Of a stretch of 64,000 nucleotides of DNA, positions 54,696 through 63,649 are shown piece after piece. Positions within the stretch are counted from its first letter, which is position 1, and every line of letters begins with the position of its first letter. Origin of the DNA: Erythrobacter sp. 3-20A1M (GTDB lineage Bacteria; Pseudomonadota; Alphaproteobacteria; Sphingomonadales; Sphingomonadaceae); assembly GCF_018636735.1 (NCBI RefSeq), contig NZ_CP045200.1, forward strand, positions 434,001-498,000. The letters are read 5' to 3'. The notes beneath the pieces are model-generated. The model was not told the DNA's origin. It searched no databases and was given only the letters and a program-made list of their open reading frames with translations. The position numbers and the translations under genes are program-made.

Positions 54696-55730
54696 ATGGG
54701 CCTCGTTCTGGGCATAGAATCGAGCTGCGACGAAACGGCAGCGGCGTTGGTCACCACCGACAGACGCATCGTGGCGCAACGCATCGCCTCGCAGGAGGCG
54801 GAGCATGCGCCCTATGGCGGGGTCGTGCCCGAAATCGCCGCGCGCGCCCATGCGGAACGGCTCGCGCCGATGATCGATGCGGTTCTGAGCGAAGGCGGCG
54901 TGGAGTTGCGCGACCTCGATGCCATCGCCGCTACCGCCGGACCGGGGCTCATCGGCGGGGTCATGGTCGGCCTCGTCACCGGCAAGGCGCTGGCCATGGC
55001 GAGCGACGTGCCGCTGCTGGCGATCAACCATCTGGAGGGGCATGCGCTGAGCCCGCGCCTCGCCGATCCCGACCTCGCCTTCCCCTATATCCTGCTGCTT
55101 GTCTCAGGAGGGCACTGCCAAATCCTGCGCGTGGAGGGTGTGGGTCGCTTTCGCCGGCACGCGACCACCATCGACGATGCGCTGGGCGAAGCGTTCGACA
55201 AGACCGCGAAAATCCTTGGCCTCGGCTATCCCGGAGGGCCTGCGGTGGAGCGGCTGGCGCGCGAAGGCGATGCGCAGGCTGTCCCCCTGCCCCGCCCGCT
55301 GAAGGGCAGCGCGGAACCGCATTTCAGCTTCGCCGGACTCAAAAGCGCGGTTTTGCGCGCGCATGAATCCGGCCAGTATTCCCCTGCCGATATCGCCGCG
55401 AGCTTTCAGCAAGCGGCGATCGATTGTGCGCTCGACCGGCTCACGCGCGCCCTCGACACGCTCGATCCCGCCCCTGCCCTCGTCGTGGCTGGAGGCGTTG
55501 CCGCCAATCAGGCGATGCGCGGCGCGTTGGAGACATTGGCGGCGGATCGCCGGATGCGGTTCGTGGCTCCCCCGCTGGCCCTTTGTACCGATAATGCGGC
55601 CATGATTGCGTGGGCCGGCTGCGAGCGCCTGCCGCTGGGTACCAGCGATCCGCTCGATTTTCGCGCGCGGCCGCGGTGGCCGCTCGATCCGGAGGCGAAG
55701 CCGGTGCGCGGCGCGGGGGTGAAGGCATGA
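54696..55730 (+). CDS. tsaD: tRNA threonylcarbamoyladenosine synthase subunit TsaD
   Basis: TsaD with TsaB and TsaE makes the t6A37 modification of tRNAs reading ANN codons. The 344-residue product begins [19 protein letters not shown]. It has the metal-site His pair in [46 protein letters not shown] and [13 protein letters not shown]. It overlaps gpsA (ATGA), the usual pairing. Confidence 0.97.
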   Translation: MGLVLGIESSCDETAAALVTTDRRIVAQRIASQEAEHAPYGGVVPEIAARAHAERLAPMIDAVLSEGGVELRDLDAIAATAGPGLIGGVMVGLVTGKALAMASDVPLLAINHLEGHALSPRLADPDLAFPYILLLVSGGHCQILRVEGVGRFRRHATTIDDALGEAFDKTAKILGLGYPGGPAVERLAREGDAQAVPLPRPLKGSAEPHFSFAGLKSAVLRAHESGQYSPADIAASFQQAAIDCALDRLTRALDTLDPAPALVVAGGVAANQAMRGALETLAADRRMRFVAPPLALCTDNAAMIAWAGCERLPLGTSDPLDFRARPRWPLDPEAKPVRGAGVKA

Positions 55731-56734
55731 ACGGTGCGGCGGAAATCGCGGTGGTCGGGGCCGGTGCGTGGGGCACGGCGCTGGCGCAGATGCTGGCGGC
55801 GGACGGCGCGCCGGTCCTCATCTGGGCGCGCGAGGAAGAGGTCGTCGCCGACATCAACGCCTATCACCACAATGATCGGTTCCTGCCCGAATCGCCCCTC
55901 TCGCCGAGCATTTCCGCGACCACGGACCTTGGTGAACTTACCGCGTGCGAGATCGTGCTGGCGGTCACGCCCGCGCAGCATCTGGGCGCGGTTCTGAAGG
56001 GGCTGGAGCACACGCCCCGCGATCTGGTGCTTTGTTCCAAGGGGATCGAGCAGGGCACCGGGCATCTGATGAACCACGTCGCGCGTGCGGCCTGCCCCGA
56101 TTCGAACGTCGCCGTGCTGTCCGGACCGACCTTTGCGCACGAGGTCGCAGCGGGATTGCCCACCGCCGTCACCCTCGCCTGTTCGGGTGGGGAGGAACAG
56201 TGGGAGCGCCTTGCGCCCGCGATCGGCCGTCCCCAGTTCCGCCCCTATTACAGCGACGACGTCACCGGGGCGGAGATCGGCGGGGCGGTCAAGAACGTGC
56301 TCGCGATCGCATGCGGCGTGGTCGACGGCATGGCGCTGGGCCAGAACGCCCGCGCATCGCTGATCGCGCGCGGCTATGCCGAAATGCTGCGGTTCGGCGA
56401 GGCGATGGGTGCGCGGGCGGAAACTCTGGCGGGCCTGTGCGGCCTGGGCGATCTGGTGCTGACTTGCAGTTCGACATCCAGCCGCAACTATTCGCTCGGC
56501 AAAGCGCTGGGCGAAGGGCAATCGGCCGATACGCTGATGGCTGACCGGCGCACCGTTGCGGAAGGCGCTTTCACCGCGCCCGTGCTGGTGGAGATTGCCA
56601 GCCGCCATGCCATCTCCATGCCGATCGTCGACGCGGTCCACAGCCTGCTGAACGGATCGCCCCCTGCGGGCGTGGTAGAACGCCTGCTTGCACGGCCCCT
56701 GCGCTCCGAACGCCATCCCGGCGCGCAGGACTGA
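55727..56734 (+). CDS. gpsA: NAD(P)-dependent glycerol-3-phosphate dehydrogenase
   Basis: GpsA reduces dihydroxyacetone phosphate to sn-glycerol 3-phosphate for phospholipid synthesis. The 335-residue product has NAD site [32 protein letters not shown], the catalytic Lys in [17 protein letters not shown], and [19 protein letters not shown]. Start ATG overlaps the tsaD stop. Confidence 0.97.
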   Translation: MNGAAEIAVVGAGAWGTALAQMLAADGAPVLIWAREEEVVADINAYHHNDRFLPESPLSPSISATTDLGELTACEIVLAVTPAQHLGAVLKGLEHTPRDLVLCSKGIEQGTGHLMNHVARAACPDSNVAVLSGPTFAHEVAAGLPTAVTLACSGGEEQWERLAPAIGRPQFRPYYSDDVTGAEIGGAVKNVLAIACGVVDGMALGQNARASLIARGYAEMLRFGEAMGARAETLAGLCGLGDLVLTCSSTSSRNYSLGKALGEGQSADTLMADRRTVAEGAFTAPVLVEIASRHAISMPIVDAVHSLLNGSPPAGVVERLLARPLRSERHPGAQD

Positions 56735-56743
56735 CGTTTCGTC

Positions 56744-58275
56744 ATGGTCGAAACCCCGCAGCAGCAGGACGGCGACATGGCCGCGCTCGCCAAGGGCGGG
56801 CGGACCAATTTCATCGGCTTCCTGCTGCGGCTGGTGGCGCGCATCCCGTTCCTCTTCATCGCCGGACAGCTTTACGGCGCGCAGGCCCTGGGACGCTTCG
56901 CGTCGGCGCTGGTCGTGGTCGAACTCCTCGCGCTGGTCTGTTCGATGGGCGAGAAGCGCGGGCTGGCGCAGCGGCTCGCCAACAGCGACGAACCCGAATC
57001 GAACCTCGTGCTCGACGGGCTGCTGCTGGCCCTGCTGCTGTCGGTGATCGCAGGCACGTTCCTGTGGTTCGTGCCGGATCCGATGTTCCCCAACGGGATG
57101 AACGGCCCGCTCGACAAGCTGCTGGTCTTCGCCATTCCCGGGTTCGCCATGACGGAGGTCGCGCTGGCGGCGCAGGCCTACCGCTTCGACATCGCGACGA
57201 CCGTGCGCGCCCGCTCGCTGGCCGAACCGTGGACGATCTCCATCGCGGCCGGGGTGCTGTATTTCGTCGCCCCAGCCTCGGGCCTCGCCCTCGCCTATCT
57301 CGCGTCCATCTACGCCGCCCTGATTGTGGCGCTGTGGCCGTTCCTCAAGACGTTCGGGAGACCGCAAGGCTGGCGCCCCCGGCCGGCAATATCGGTTCGA
57401 TGACGCTGCGCGCCTTGCCGCTCGCCGGGGCCGACGCGGTGGAGTGGGGCTCGCGCCGGCTCGACATCTTCATTCTGGGCCTGTTCGCGGCCCCCTATGC
57501 GGTCGGCATCTACTACGTGGCGCAGCAGGTCGCGAGCCTGCCGCAGAAGATGAAAACCAGCTTCGAGCCGATCCTCGGCCCGGTGATCACCAAGAACCTG
57601 AAGAAGGGCGACAACGCGGCGATCGCCGACCAGCTTTCGCAAGTGGGGTTCTGGATCATCGCGGCGCAGGCGGGCATCGGCCTCGCACTCGGCCTGCCCG
57701 GCGAAGGGGTGATGGGCCTGGTCGGGAGCGAGTTCGTCGGCGGCACCGGAGCGCTCGGCTTCCTCCTCCTGGCGGAAGTGGTGGCTGCGACGGCCGTCGT
57801 TTCGGAAGCCGCGCTGGTCTACGTCGCTCGGATAAAGAACCTGTGGATCTCGCTCGCCACCATCGGTCTGCAGGCGGTGCTGACCGTGGGCGCGATGTTG
57901 GGGGTCGAGCGGATGGGGCTGGCTGGCGGGTACAAGGCCGCGGGGGCCGCGATCGCGCTGATGCTTTCCCTCGGCCTGGCAGCGCTGATCAAGGCGAAGC
58001 TCCTGGGCCATATCCTGGGCCAGCCCATCAGGACCTGGCGCTGGGTTCTGGTCTGGGCAGCCGTTCCCGCCACCGCGGTGGGGATAACGATGCAATATGT
58101 GGTCGAGTGGGCGCAGCTGTTGTTCGGCATCCCCCTGATCCTGTTCGTCTACGGCATCATCATCTGGACGCGCGGCTTCGGCCCGGAGGACCGCTTGCTG
58201 TTCCGGCGCAACCTCGCTTCCGACACCGAACCGCTGCCTCCGGAACCGGGGCCGGAGAGCACGCGCATGCGATAG
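56744..58275 (+). pseudogene. Polysaccharide flippase (PST/Wzx-like), frameshifted
   Basis: Two adjoining frames together encode a protein of about 510 residues with roughly 12 helices. The first (56744 to about 57380) starts MVETPQQQDGD and includes LVARIPFLFIAGQLYGAQALG, as in oligosaccharide flippases, and then runs off into a nonsense tail. The second (about 57381-58275) starts NIGSMTLRALPLAGAD, with RRLDIFILGLFAAPYAVGIY. The junction TGGCGCCCCCGGCCGGC suggests one missing C or G. Such proteins move lipid-linked sugars across the inner membrane. Real mutation or base-calling error cannot be told from this sequence alone. Confidence 0.82.
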
Positions 58276-58333
58276 CGCCGGTTCATCCCAGCCCACGCCT
58301 TGCACCGCGCCCGTGAACGGGTAGGACGGGATC

Positions 58334-59071
58334 ATGCGCCACCCCTCTCTCGTCATCGCCGCCGGAGCGGTCGCCACGGCCGGGCTCGCCCTGCTGGCGG
58401 CCGGATTCACCGCGGCACCGCTCGCGCAGACGATCCAGGACCGGGCGCAGGTCATGCTGGATGAGAAAGGCATGAAAGAAGTGCGCCTGACCTTTGCGAC
58501 CCGCGCGGGCAGCCCCAGCCGGCATGCCATACTGACCCCGGTGGGCAACCCCGGCGAGGGGCGGCGGGTGCGCATCGCGAAGGCGTTGGCGGCGGTACCC
58601 GGCGTCGGCGGCGTGTTCTGGACCGACGGGACGATGATCGCCGAAAGCGGAGAGGCCCCCGTCGCCCCGCTTCATTGCCAGGACGACGTCGAGGCGCTGC
58701 TGCAGGCGCGGACGATCCGGTTCGAGGAATCGAGTGCATCCATATCGCCCGAATCCGCCGAGCTGCTGGACGAGGTCGCGACTGCCCTGCGGCCCTGTGT
58801 CGGGGCGATAATCGCGATCACCGGCCATACCGACAGTTCCGGCCCGCCCGACGTCAATCGCGCGCTGTCGCTGGCCCGCGCCATCGCCGTGCGCGAAGCG
58901 CTGGTGGAGCGCGGGATACCGCGTCAGGGCCTGATGACCGAGGGGCTTGGCTCCCGCCAGCCCGTGCAGGGGCTCGAGCCGACGGACCCGGCCAATCGCC
59001 GGATCGAATTCGCGGTGGTCGCGAAAGTGCCGCTGCGGCCCACCCCCATCGACAGGCCGAGCGCGCGCTGA
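58334..59071 (+). CDS. OmpA-family C-terminal domain protein
   Basis: The 245-residue product has an N-terminal hydrophobic signal or anchor (VIAAGAVATAGLALLAAGF) and a C-terminal OmpA-like peptidoglycan-binding domain (about residues 125-230): IRFEESSASISPESAELLDE, TGHTDSSGPPDVNRALSLAR, VREALVERGIP, ANRRIEFAV. It probably tethers the envelope to peptidoglycan. It lies upstream of two small membrane genes, spacing one base and 19 bases. Confidence 0.85.
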   Translation: MRHPSLVIAAGAVATAGLALLAAGFTAAPLAQTIQDRAQVMLDEKGMKEVRLTFATRAGSPSRHAILTPVGNPGEGRRVRIAKALAAVPGVGGVFWTDGTMIAESGEAPVAPLHCQDDVEALLQARTIRFEESSASISPESAELLDEVATALRPCVGAIIAITGHTDSSGPPDVNRALSLARAIAVREALVERGIPRQGLMTEGLGSRQPVQGLEPTDPANRRIEFAVVAKVPLRPTPIDRPSAR

Positions 59072-59072
59072 C

Positions 59073-59177
59073 ATGCCGATCTGGGCCGAGTTGATGGCAG
59101 CGATGCTCTTCACCTATATCGTGGGCTTGGCGCTCGGATGGGCGATATGGGCACGTCCCGGCCCGGACCGGGACTGA
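59073..59177 (+). CDS. Small single-helix membrane peptide (34 aa)
   Basis: The frame reads MPIWAELMAAMLFTYIVGLA then LGWAIWARPGPDRD. One transmembrane helix covers about residues 7-26, and the tail is Pro/Asp/Arg. It starts one base after the stop of the upstream OmpA-family gene and is followed by the HhH-like gene, so it is likely a translated part of that operon. No family recognised. Confidence 0.6.
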   Translation: MPIWAELMAAMLFTYIVGLALGWAIWARPGPDRD

Positions 59178-59196
59178 CAAGGAGAATGGACGCGTG

Positions 59197-59841
59197 ATGG
59201 AACTGGTGCAGGCCAACTGGCCATGGTTGCTGGCCGCTCTGCTGATCGGGCTGGCCGTGGCATGGCTGATCTTCGCGGGCAACCGCAAGACCCGGATCGC
59301 GCCGGACGACGATGGCACGGAGACCGAAGCCGGTGGGGCGAAGCGCAACCAGGCGCTGATCGATGCGCCTCCCGCGGCGTCTGCGGGGAATTCCCCAGCC
59401 AATCCGCCCATTCCCCCGGTCACGCCGATGGGCGTCGCGGGCGCGGGAACAGCGGTTGCCGCCGCGGTGGAGGCCGATCAGATTGCCCGCGAAGAAGAAG
59501 TGAACAGCGAAGAGCCTGCTGCGCCTCCGCCGCCAGCCGCTCCAGCCCCTGTTTCGACCCCGCCTTCGGCCCCGGTTACTGCACCTCCCCCAGCGCCTGC
59601 GCAGCAAGACGACCTCACCCGTATCAAGGGATTGGGGCCGAAGCTTTCCGCGCAGTTACACGAAATGGGCATCACCACCCTCTCCGAGATCGCGAACTGG
59701 AGCGACACCGACGTGGCCCGCATCGACGCGCAGCTCGGCCGGTTCGCGGGGCGGATCGAACGCGACGACTGGCGTGAGCAGGCGCGCCTGCTGGTTGAAG
59801 GCGACATGGCTACCTACGAGGATCGCTTCGGGAAGCTCTAG
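59197..59841 (+). CDS. Membrane-anchored HhH-like protein
   Basis: The 214-residue protein has one N-terminal transmembrane helix (WLLAALLIGLAVAWLIFAG, about 9-27) and a long Pro/Ala/Glu-rich linker (about 45-140). A C-terminal helix-hairpin-helix region follows: DDLTRIKGLGPKLSAQLHEM, GITTLSEIANWSDTDVARID, LGRFAGRIERDDW. HhH domains like this bind DNA or form protein contacts; the same pattern is found on the NuoE/ribosomal L21-type HhH proteins. AAGGAG is 12 bases upstream of the ATG; GTG 59194 is an alternative. Function unknown. Confidence 0.78.
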   Translation: MELVQANWPWLLAALLIGLAVAWLIFAGNRKTRIAPDDDGTETEAGGAKRNQALIDAPPAASAGNSPANPPIPPVTPMGVAGAGTAVAAAVEADQIAREEEVNSEEPAAPPPPAAPAPVSTPPSAPVTAPPPAPAQQDDLTRIKGLGPKLSAQLHEMGITTLSEIANWSDTDVARIDAQLGRFAGRIERDDWREQARLLVEGDMATYEDRFGKL

Positions 59842-59898
59842 GCCACCGTCCGGAACGACTCCTCCTGTCTGCGCGTATCATTCTTCCGGGCGGCAGAA

Positions 59899-60270
59899 AT
59901 GGAGCAAGTCATGGACCGAGCCTATGTCCTCGTGGCCGAAGACGAACACATCATCGGATGCGATCTGGTCGAAACCGTGAAGGAAGCGGGGTTCGAGGTC
60001 GACGGCCCGATGCACGACGTGTCGTCCGCCATGTTGTCGTACCAGAAGCGAAAGCCCGATGTCGCCATTCTCGATGTGCAGTTGGGCGATGGCCTGGTGT
60101 TCAACTTCGCGGAGCAGTTGATCGCGGAGAACGTGCCGGTCATCTTCCATTCGGGCGCGTTTACACATGATGAGATCGCGGAGCGTTTCCCCGGCGAATA
60201 CACGATCGAGAAGCCCTGCCCGCCGGACCAGATGCTGGAGCGAGTGCAGCAGGCCCTGATCCACAAGTAG
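59899..60270 (+). CDS. Single-domain response regulator
   Basis: The 123-residue protein is a lone receiver domain: acidic pair in [11 protein letters not shown], phospho-acceptor Asp in [13 protein letters not shown] (about position 57), Ser in IFHSGAF and Lys in [12 protein letters not shown]. There is no output domain, so it probably acts by protein contact, as other stand-alone regulators do. No kinase gene is in this window. Confidence 0.88.
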   Translation: MEQVMDRAYVLVAEDEHIIGCDLVETVKEAGFEVDGPMHDVSSAMLSYQKRKPDVAILDVQLGDGLVFNFAEQLIAENVPVIFHSGAFTHDEIAERFPGEYTIEKPCPPDQMLERVQQALIHK

Positions 60271-60373
60271 GCGAGCTGCTACCTCCAGTGGGGGGGTGCG
60301 GCACCCAACGGAAGCGGCACTTGCCCGTGACGCGCTGGAGTGCGAAGGCGACCTGCAGAACGCAGGAGAAAAC

Positions 60374-61555
60374 ATGGCCGGAATGGTGAAATTCGACTGG
60401 GACGATCCGTTCCGGATCGACGAACAGCTGACCGAAGAAGAGCGGATGATCCGCGATACCGCGCACGCCTTCGCGCAGAACGAGCTCCAACCGCGCGTCA
60501 TCGATGCCTTCAGCCGCGAAGTGGACGCGCCCGAACTGTTCCCCATGATGGGGCAGGCCGGTCTGCTGGGCGCGACGGTGCCGGAGGAATATGGCGGCGC
60601 GGGTGCGAACTACGTTTCCTACGGCCTGATCGCGCGGGAAATCGAACGGGTCGATTCCGGCTACCGCTCCATGGCGAGCGTGCAGTCGAGCCTCGTGATG
60701 TATCCCATCCAGGCCTACGGCTCCGAAGAGCAGCGCAAGAAATACCTTCCGGGCCTCGCCAGCGGCGAACTGATCGGGTGCTTCGGCCTGACCGAGCCCG
60801 ACGCGGGCTCCGACCCCGGCTCCATGCGCACCTATGCCAAAAAGGACGGGGACGGCTACTCGATCTCGGGCAGCAAGACTTGGATTTCCAACTCGCCCTT
60901 CGCCGACGTCTTCGTGATCTGGGCCAAGAGCGAGGCGCATGACGACAAGATTCGCGGCTTCGTTCTGGAAAAGGGGATGGAGGGCCTGTCCGCCCCGAAG
61001 ATCGAGGGTAAGATCTCGCTGCGTGCCAGCACCACCGGCATGGTGATGATGGACGAGGTGAAGCTGCCCGCAGACGCCCTGCTGCCCGAGGTGGAAGGGC
61101 TGAAGGGGCCGTTCGGCTGCCTCAACCGCGCGCGCTACGGCATCTCGTGGGGATCGATGGGCGCGGCCGAGTTCTGCTTCCACGCCGCGCGGCAATACGG
61201 GCTCGACCGCCAGCAGTTCGGTCCGCTCGCGGGTAAGCAGCTCTATCAGCTCAAGCTTGCCGACATGATGACCGAGATCGCACTCGGTCTGCAGGCGTCG
61301 CTGCGGGTGGGTCGCCTGATGGACGAAGGCAAGTTCGCGCCGGAGATGATCTCGATCGTGAAGCGCAACAATGTCGGCAAGGCGCTCGATATCGCACGCA
61401 AAGCGCGCGACATGCATGGCGGCAACGGCATTTCCGAGGAATACCAGGTGATCCGCCACATGGTGAACCTGGAAACGGTCAACACCTACGAGGGCACGCA
61501 CGATGTCCACGCGCTCATCCTGGGGCGCGCGATCACCGGCATTCCAGCGTTCTGA
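60374..61555 (+). CDS. gcdH: Glutaryl-CoA dehydrogenase
   Basis: GcdH oxidises and decarboxylates glutaryl-CoA to crotonyl-CoA in lysine and tryptophan breakdown. The 393-residue product matches the family along its length: [94 protein letters not shown] and [19 protein letters not shown]. The catalytic Glu is in [21 protein letters not shown] 60374 fits homologue N-termini. It is followed by maiA. Confidence 0.95.
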   Translation: MAGMVKFDWDDPFRIDEQLTEEERMIRDTAHAFAQNELQPRVIDAFSREVDAPELFPMMGQAGLLGATVPEEYGGAGANYVSYGLIAREIERVDSGYRSMASVQSSLVMYPIQAYGSEEQRKKYLPGLASGELIGCFGLTEPDAGSDPGSMRTYAKKDGDGYSISGSKTWISNSPFADVFVIWAKSEAHDDKIRGFVLEKGMEGLSAPKIEGKISLRASTTGMVMMDEVKLPADALLPEVEGLKGPFGCLNRARYGISWGSMGAAEFCFHAARQYGLDRQQFGPLAGKQLYQLKLADMMTEIALGLQASLRVGRLMDEGKFAPEMISIVKRNNVGKALDIARKARDMHGGNGISEEYQVIRHMVNLETVNTYEGTHDVHALILGRAITGIPAF

Positions 61556-61622
61556 CGAAACCTCTGCCCTCCGCCCCGGTTTACCGATACAGCTGCAGCC
61601 GGAGCGGCAGGGAGAGGCGCCC

Positions 61623-62279
61623 ATGATACTCTACGGGTTCTATCGCAGCTCGACGAGCTATCGCCTGCGGTGCGCGCTGGCGCTGAAAGGCATCGACTAC
61701 GAATACCGACCGGTGAACCTGCTCGAAGGCGAGCAGAAGGGGGAGGCCTTCTCCTCCCGCAATCCTTTCGCCGGCGTACCCATGCTGGTGGCCGACGGGC
61801 GCGACCGGGCGCAGTCCATGGCCCAGCTGGAGTGGCTGGACGAGGCCTATCGCGAGCGCCCGCTGCTGCCAGCCGCGATGGAGGACCGCTTCACCGCGCG
61901 CGAGCTCGCCTATGCCATCGCGACGGAGCTGCACGCTCCGCTGAACATGCCGGTGCTGAACTATCTGAAGGATCCGCTCGGCCACGATCAGGACGCGGTC
62001 GACACCTGGTATCGCCACTGGCTGGGCCGCACGCTGCGCCCGATCGAGCGCAGACTCGATCAGCTGGGCACGGGAGACTTCCTCTTCGACCGGCCCGGTT
62101 TCTTCGAGGTCGTGCTCGTGCCGCAAATCTACAACGCGCGGCGCTTCGCGTTCGATCTCAGCGAGATGCCCCGCATCCGCCGGATCGAACGCTCCTGCCT
62201 CGCCCTGCCCGAATTCCGGCGCGCCCATCCCGACGCGCAACCCGACAATCCAGAAAACAAGAAGGAAGAGATGCCATGA
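61623..62279 (+). CDS. maiA: Maleylacetoacetate isomerase (zeta GST)
   Basis: MaiA converts maleylacetoacetate to fumarylacetoacetate with glutathione. The 218-residue product starts MILYGFYRSSTSYRLRCALA with the zeta-class SSxSYR active-site loop. It continues NPFAGVPMLVADGRD, SMAQLEWLDEAY and YRHWLGRTLRPIERRLDQLG. It overlaps the next gene by four bases (ATGA). Confidence 0.94.
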   Translation: MILYGFYRSSTSYRLRCALALKGIDYEYRPVNLLEGEQKGEAFSSRNPFAGVPMLVADGRDRAQSMAQLEWLDEAYRERPLLPAAMEDRFTARELAYAIATELHAPLNMPVLNYLKDPLGHDQDAVDTWYRHWLGRTLRPIERRLDQLGTGDFLFDRPGFFEVVLVPQIYNARRFAFDLSEMPRIRRIERSCLALPEFRRAHPDAQPDNPENKKEEMP

Positions 62280-63286
62280 AGCTCGCAACGATCGACAACG
62301 GGACGCGCGACGGTCAGCTGGTCGTCGTCTCCCGCGATATCACCCGTTATTGCGCCGCGGACAACATCGCACCCACGCTGCAGGCGGCGCTCGACGACTG
62401 GGAGAATTGCGCGCCGAAACTGGAGGCACTCTATCGCGACGTGGAGCACGAGGCGGTGCCGTGCGAACGCTTCCACGAGAGGCAGGCTCTCTCCCCCCTC
62501 CCCCGCGCCTATCAATGGGCCGATGGCAGCGCCTATATCAACCACGTCGAGCTGGTGCGGAAGGCGCGCGATGCGGAGGTTCCGGAAAGCTTCTACCACG
62601 ACCCGCTGATGTACCAGGGCGGCAGCGACGACTTCCTGCCCCCGCGCGCGAACATCCCGCTGGGCGACACCAGCTGGGGCTGCGACATGGAAGGCGAGAT
62701 CGCCTGCATCACCGACGACGTGCCGATGGGCGTGTCGAAGGAAGACGCAAGTGCCCACATCAAGCTGCTGATGCTGGTCAACGACGTTTCCCTGCGCGGC
62801 CTGATCCCGGGTGAGCTGGCTAAGGGGTTCGGGTTCTTCCAGTCGAAACCCGCGACCGCCTTCTCCCCCGTCGCGGTCACGCCCGACGAATTGGGCGAAA
62901 GCTGGAGGGACGCGGTCATCCAGTTGCCGCTGAAGGTCGATTACAACGGCCAGCCCTTCGGCCGGGCGGAGGTCGGCCAGGATGCGACCTTCAGCCTCGC
63001 CGATCTCATCTCGCATGCGGCGAAGACGCGCAATCTGGGCGCGGGCGCGATCATCGGCTCGGGCACGATCTCGAACAAGGGGGCCGACGGTGGCCCGGGC
63101 AAGCCCGTGGCGGAAGGGGGCGCGGGCTATAGCTGCATCGCCGAGATCCGCATGATCGAGACCATTGCGGATGGCGAGGCGAACACCCGCTTCATGGAAC
63201 CGGGCGACACCGTAAAGATCTGGATGGACGATGCGCAGGGTCACTCGATCTTCGGCGCGATCGAGCAGGAAGTGGTTTCCGCCTGA
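62276..63286 (+). CDS. Fumarylacetoacetase-family hydrolase
   Basis: The 336-residue product begins MKLATIDNGTRDGQLVVVSR and has the FAH catalytic region: PLPRAYQWADGSAYINHVEL, GDTSWGCDMEGEIACITDD, and KLLMLVNDVSLR. The Gly-rich end is SGTISNKGADGGPGKPVAEG. It fits the fumarylacetoacetate hydrolase that finishes tyrosine breakdown. Together with maiA this gives two steps of homogentisate catabolism. The short class is two-domain and lacks a bacterial N-terminal extension. Confidence 0.93.
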   Translation: MKLATIDNGTRDGQLVVVSRDITRYCAADNIAPTLQAALDDWENCAPKLEALYRDVEHEAVPCERFHERQALSPLPRAYQWADGSAYINHVELVRKARDAEVPESFYHDPLMYQGGSDDFLPPRANIPLGDTSWGCDMEGEIACITDDVPMGVSKEDASAHIKLLMLVNDVSLRGLIPGELAKGFGFFQSKPATAFSPVAVTPDELGESWRDAVIQLPLKVDYNGQPFGRAEVGQDATFSLADLISHAAKTRNLGAGAIIGSGTISNKGADGGPGKPVAEGGAGYSCIAEIRMIETIADGEANTRFMEPGDTVKIWMDDAQGHSIFGAIEQEVVSA

Positions 63287-63299
63287 CCCTGCCGAGCCG

Positions 63300-63649
63300 A
63301 TGCAGCTGAGCCCGTTCGACACCGCCGACCACCCCGCAATCCGCGAGGGTGTCCGGCGGAAGGCGGCAGGGGCGGCGCCTGCCATACGCAGATGTACACA
63401 ACGGGCACTAATCTGCGGTAAGAAGCGGACGAACAGAAGCGCTCCTTCCTTCCCGGCATGGCGGCGGACGCGTTCGATGAGGCCGCCAATGTCTGCATCC
63501 AGACCCACGGCGGGTTCGGCTCCGCCGAAGAATATGATATCGAACGCAAATTTCGCGAGACGCGCCTCTACCAGGTCGCGCCGATCTCGACCAATATGAT
63601 ACTGGCCTATCTTGCCGAGCATGTGCTCGGCCTTCCAAGGAGTTACTGA
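63300..63649 (+). pseudogene. Acyl-CoA dehydrogenase remnant, middle deleted
   Basis: ATG 63300 opens MQLSPFDTADHPAIREGVRR, the first 20 residues of an acyl-CoA dehydrogenase of the DTxEHxAIRExVR type, then the frame becomes unrelated. In another frame (about 63452-63649) the last 65 residues of the same family appear: AADAFDEAANVCIQTHGGFG, EYDIERKFRETRLYQVAPIS, HVLGLPRSY. About 300 residues between are missing, so this is a broken gene with both ends left. The tail frame ends inside the ATG of the next gene (TGATG). Confidence 0.8.

Noticed and set aside
55508-57367. A 619-codon minus-strand frame across tsaD, gpsA and the flippase
   Set aside because: It spans three genes supported on the plus strand and shows no domain.
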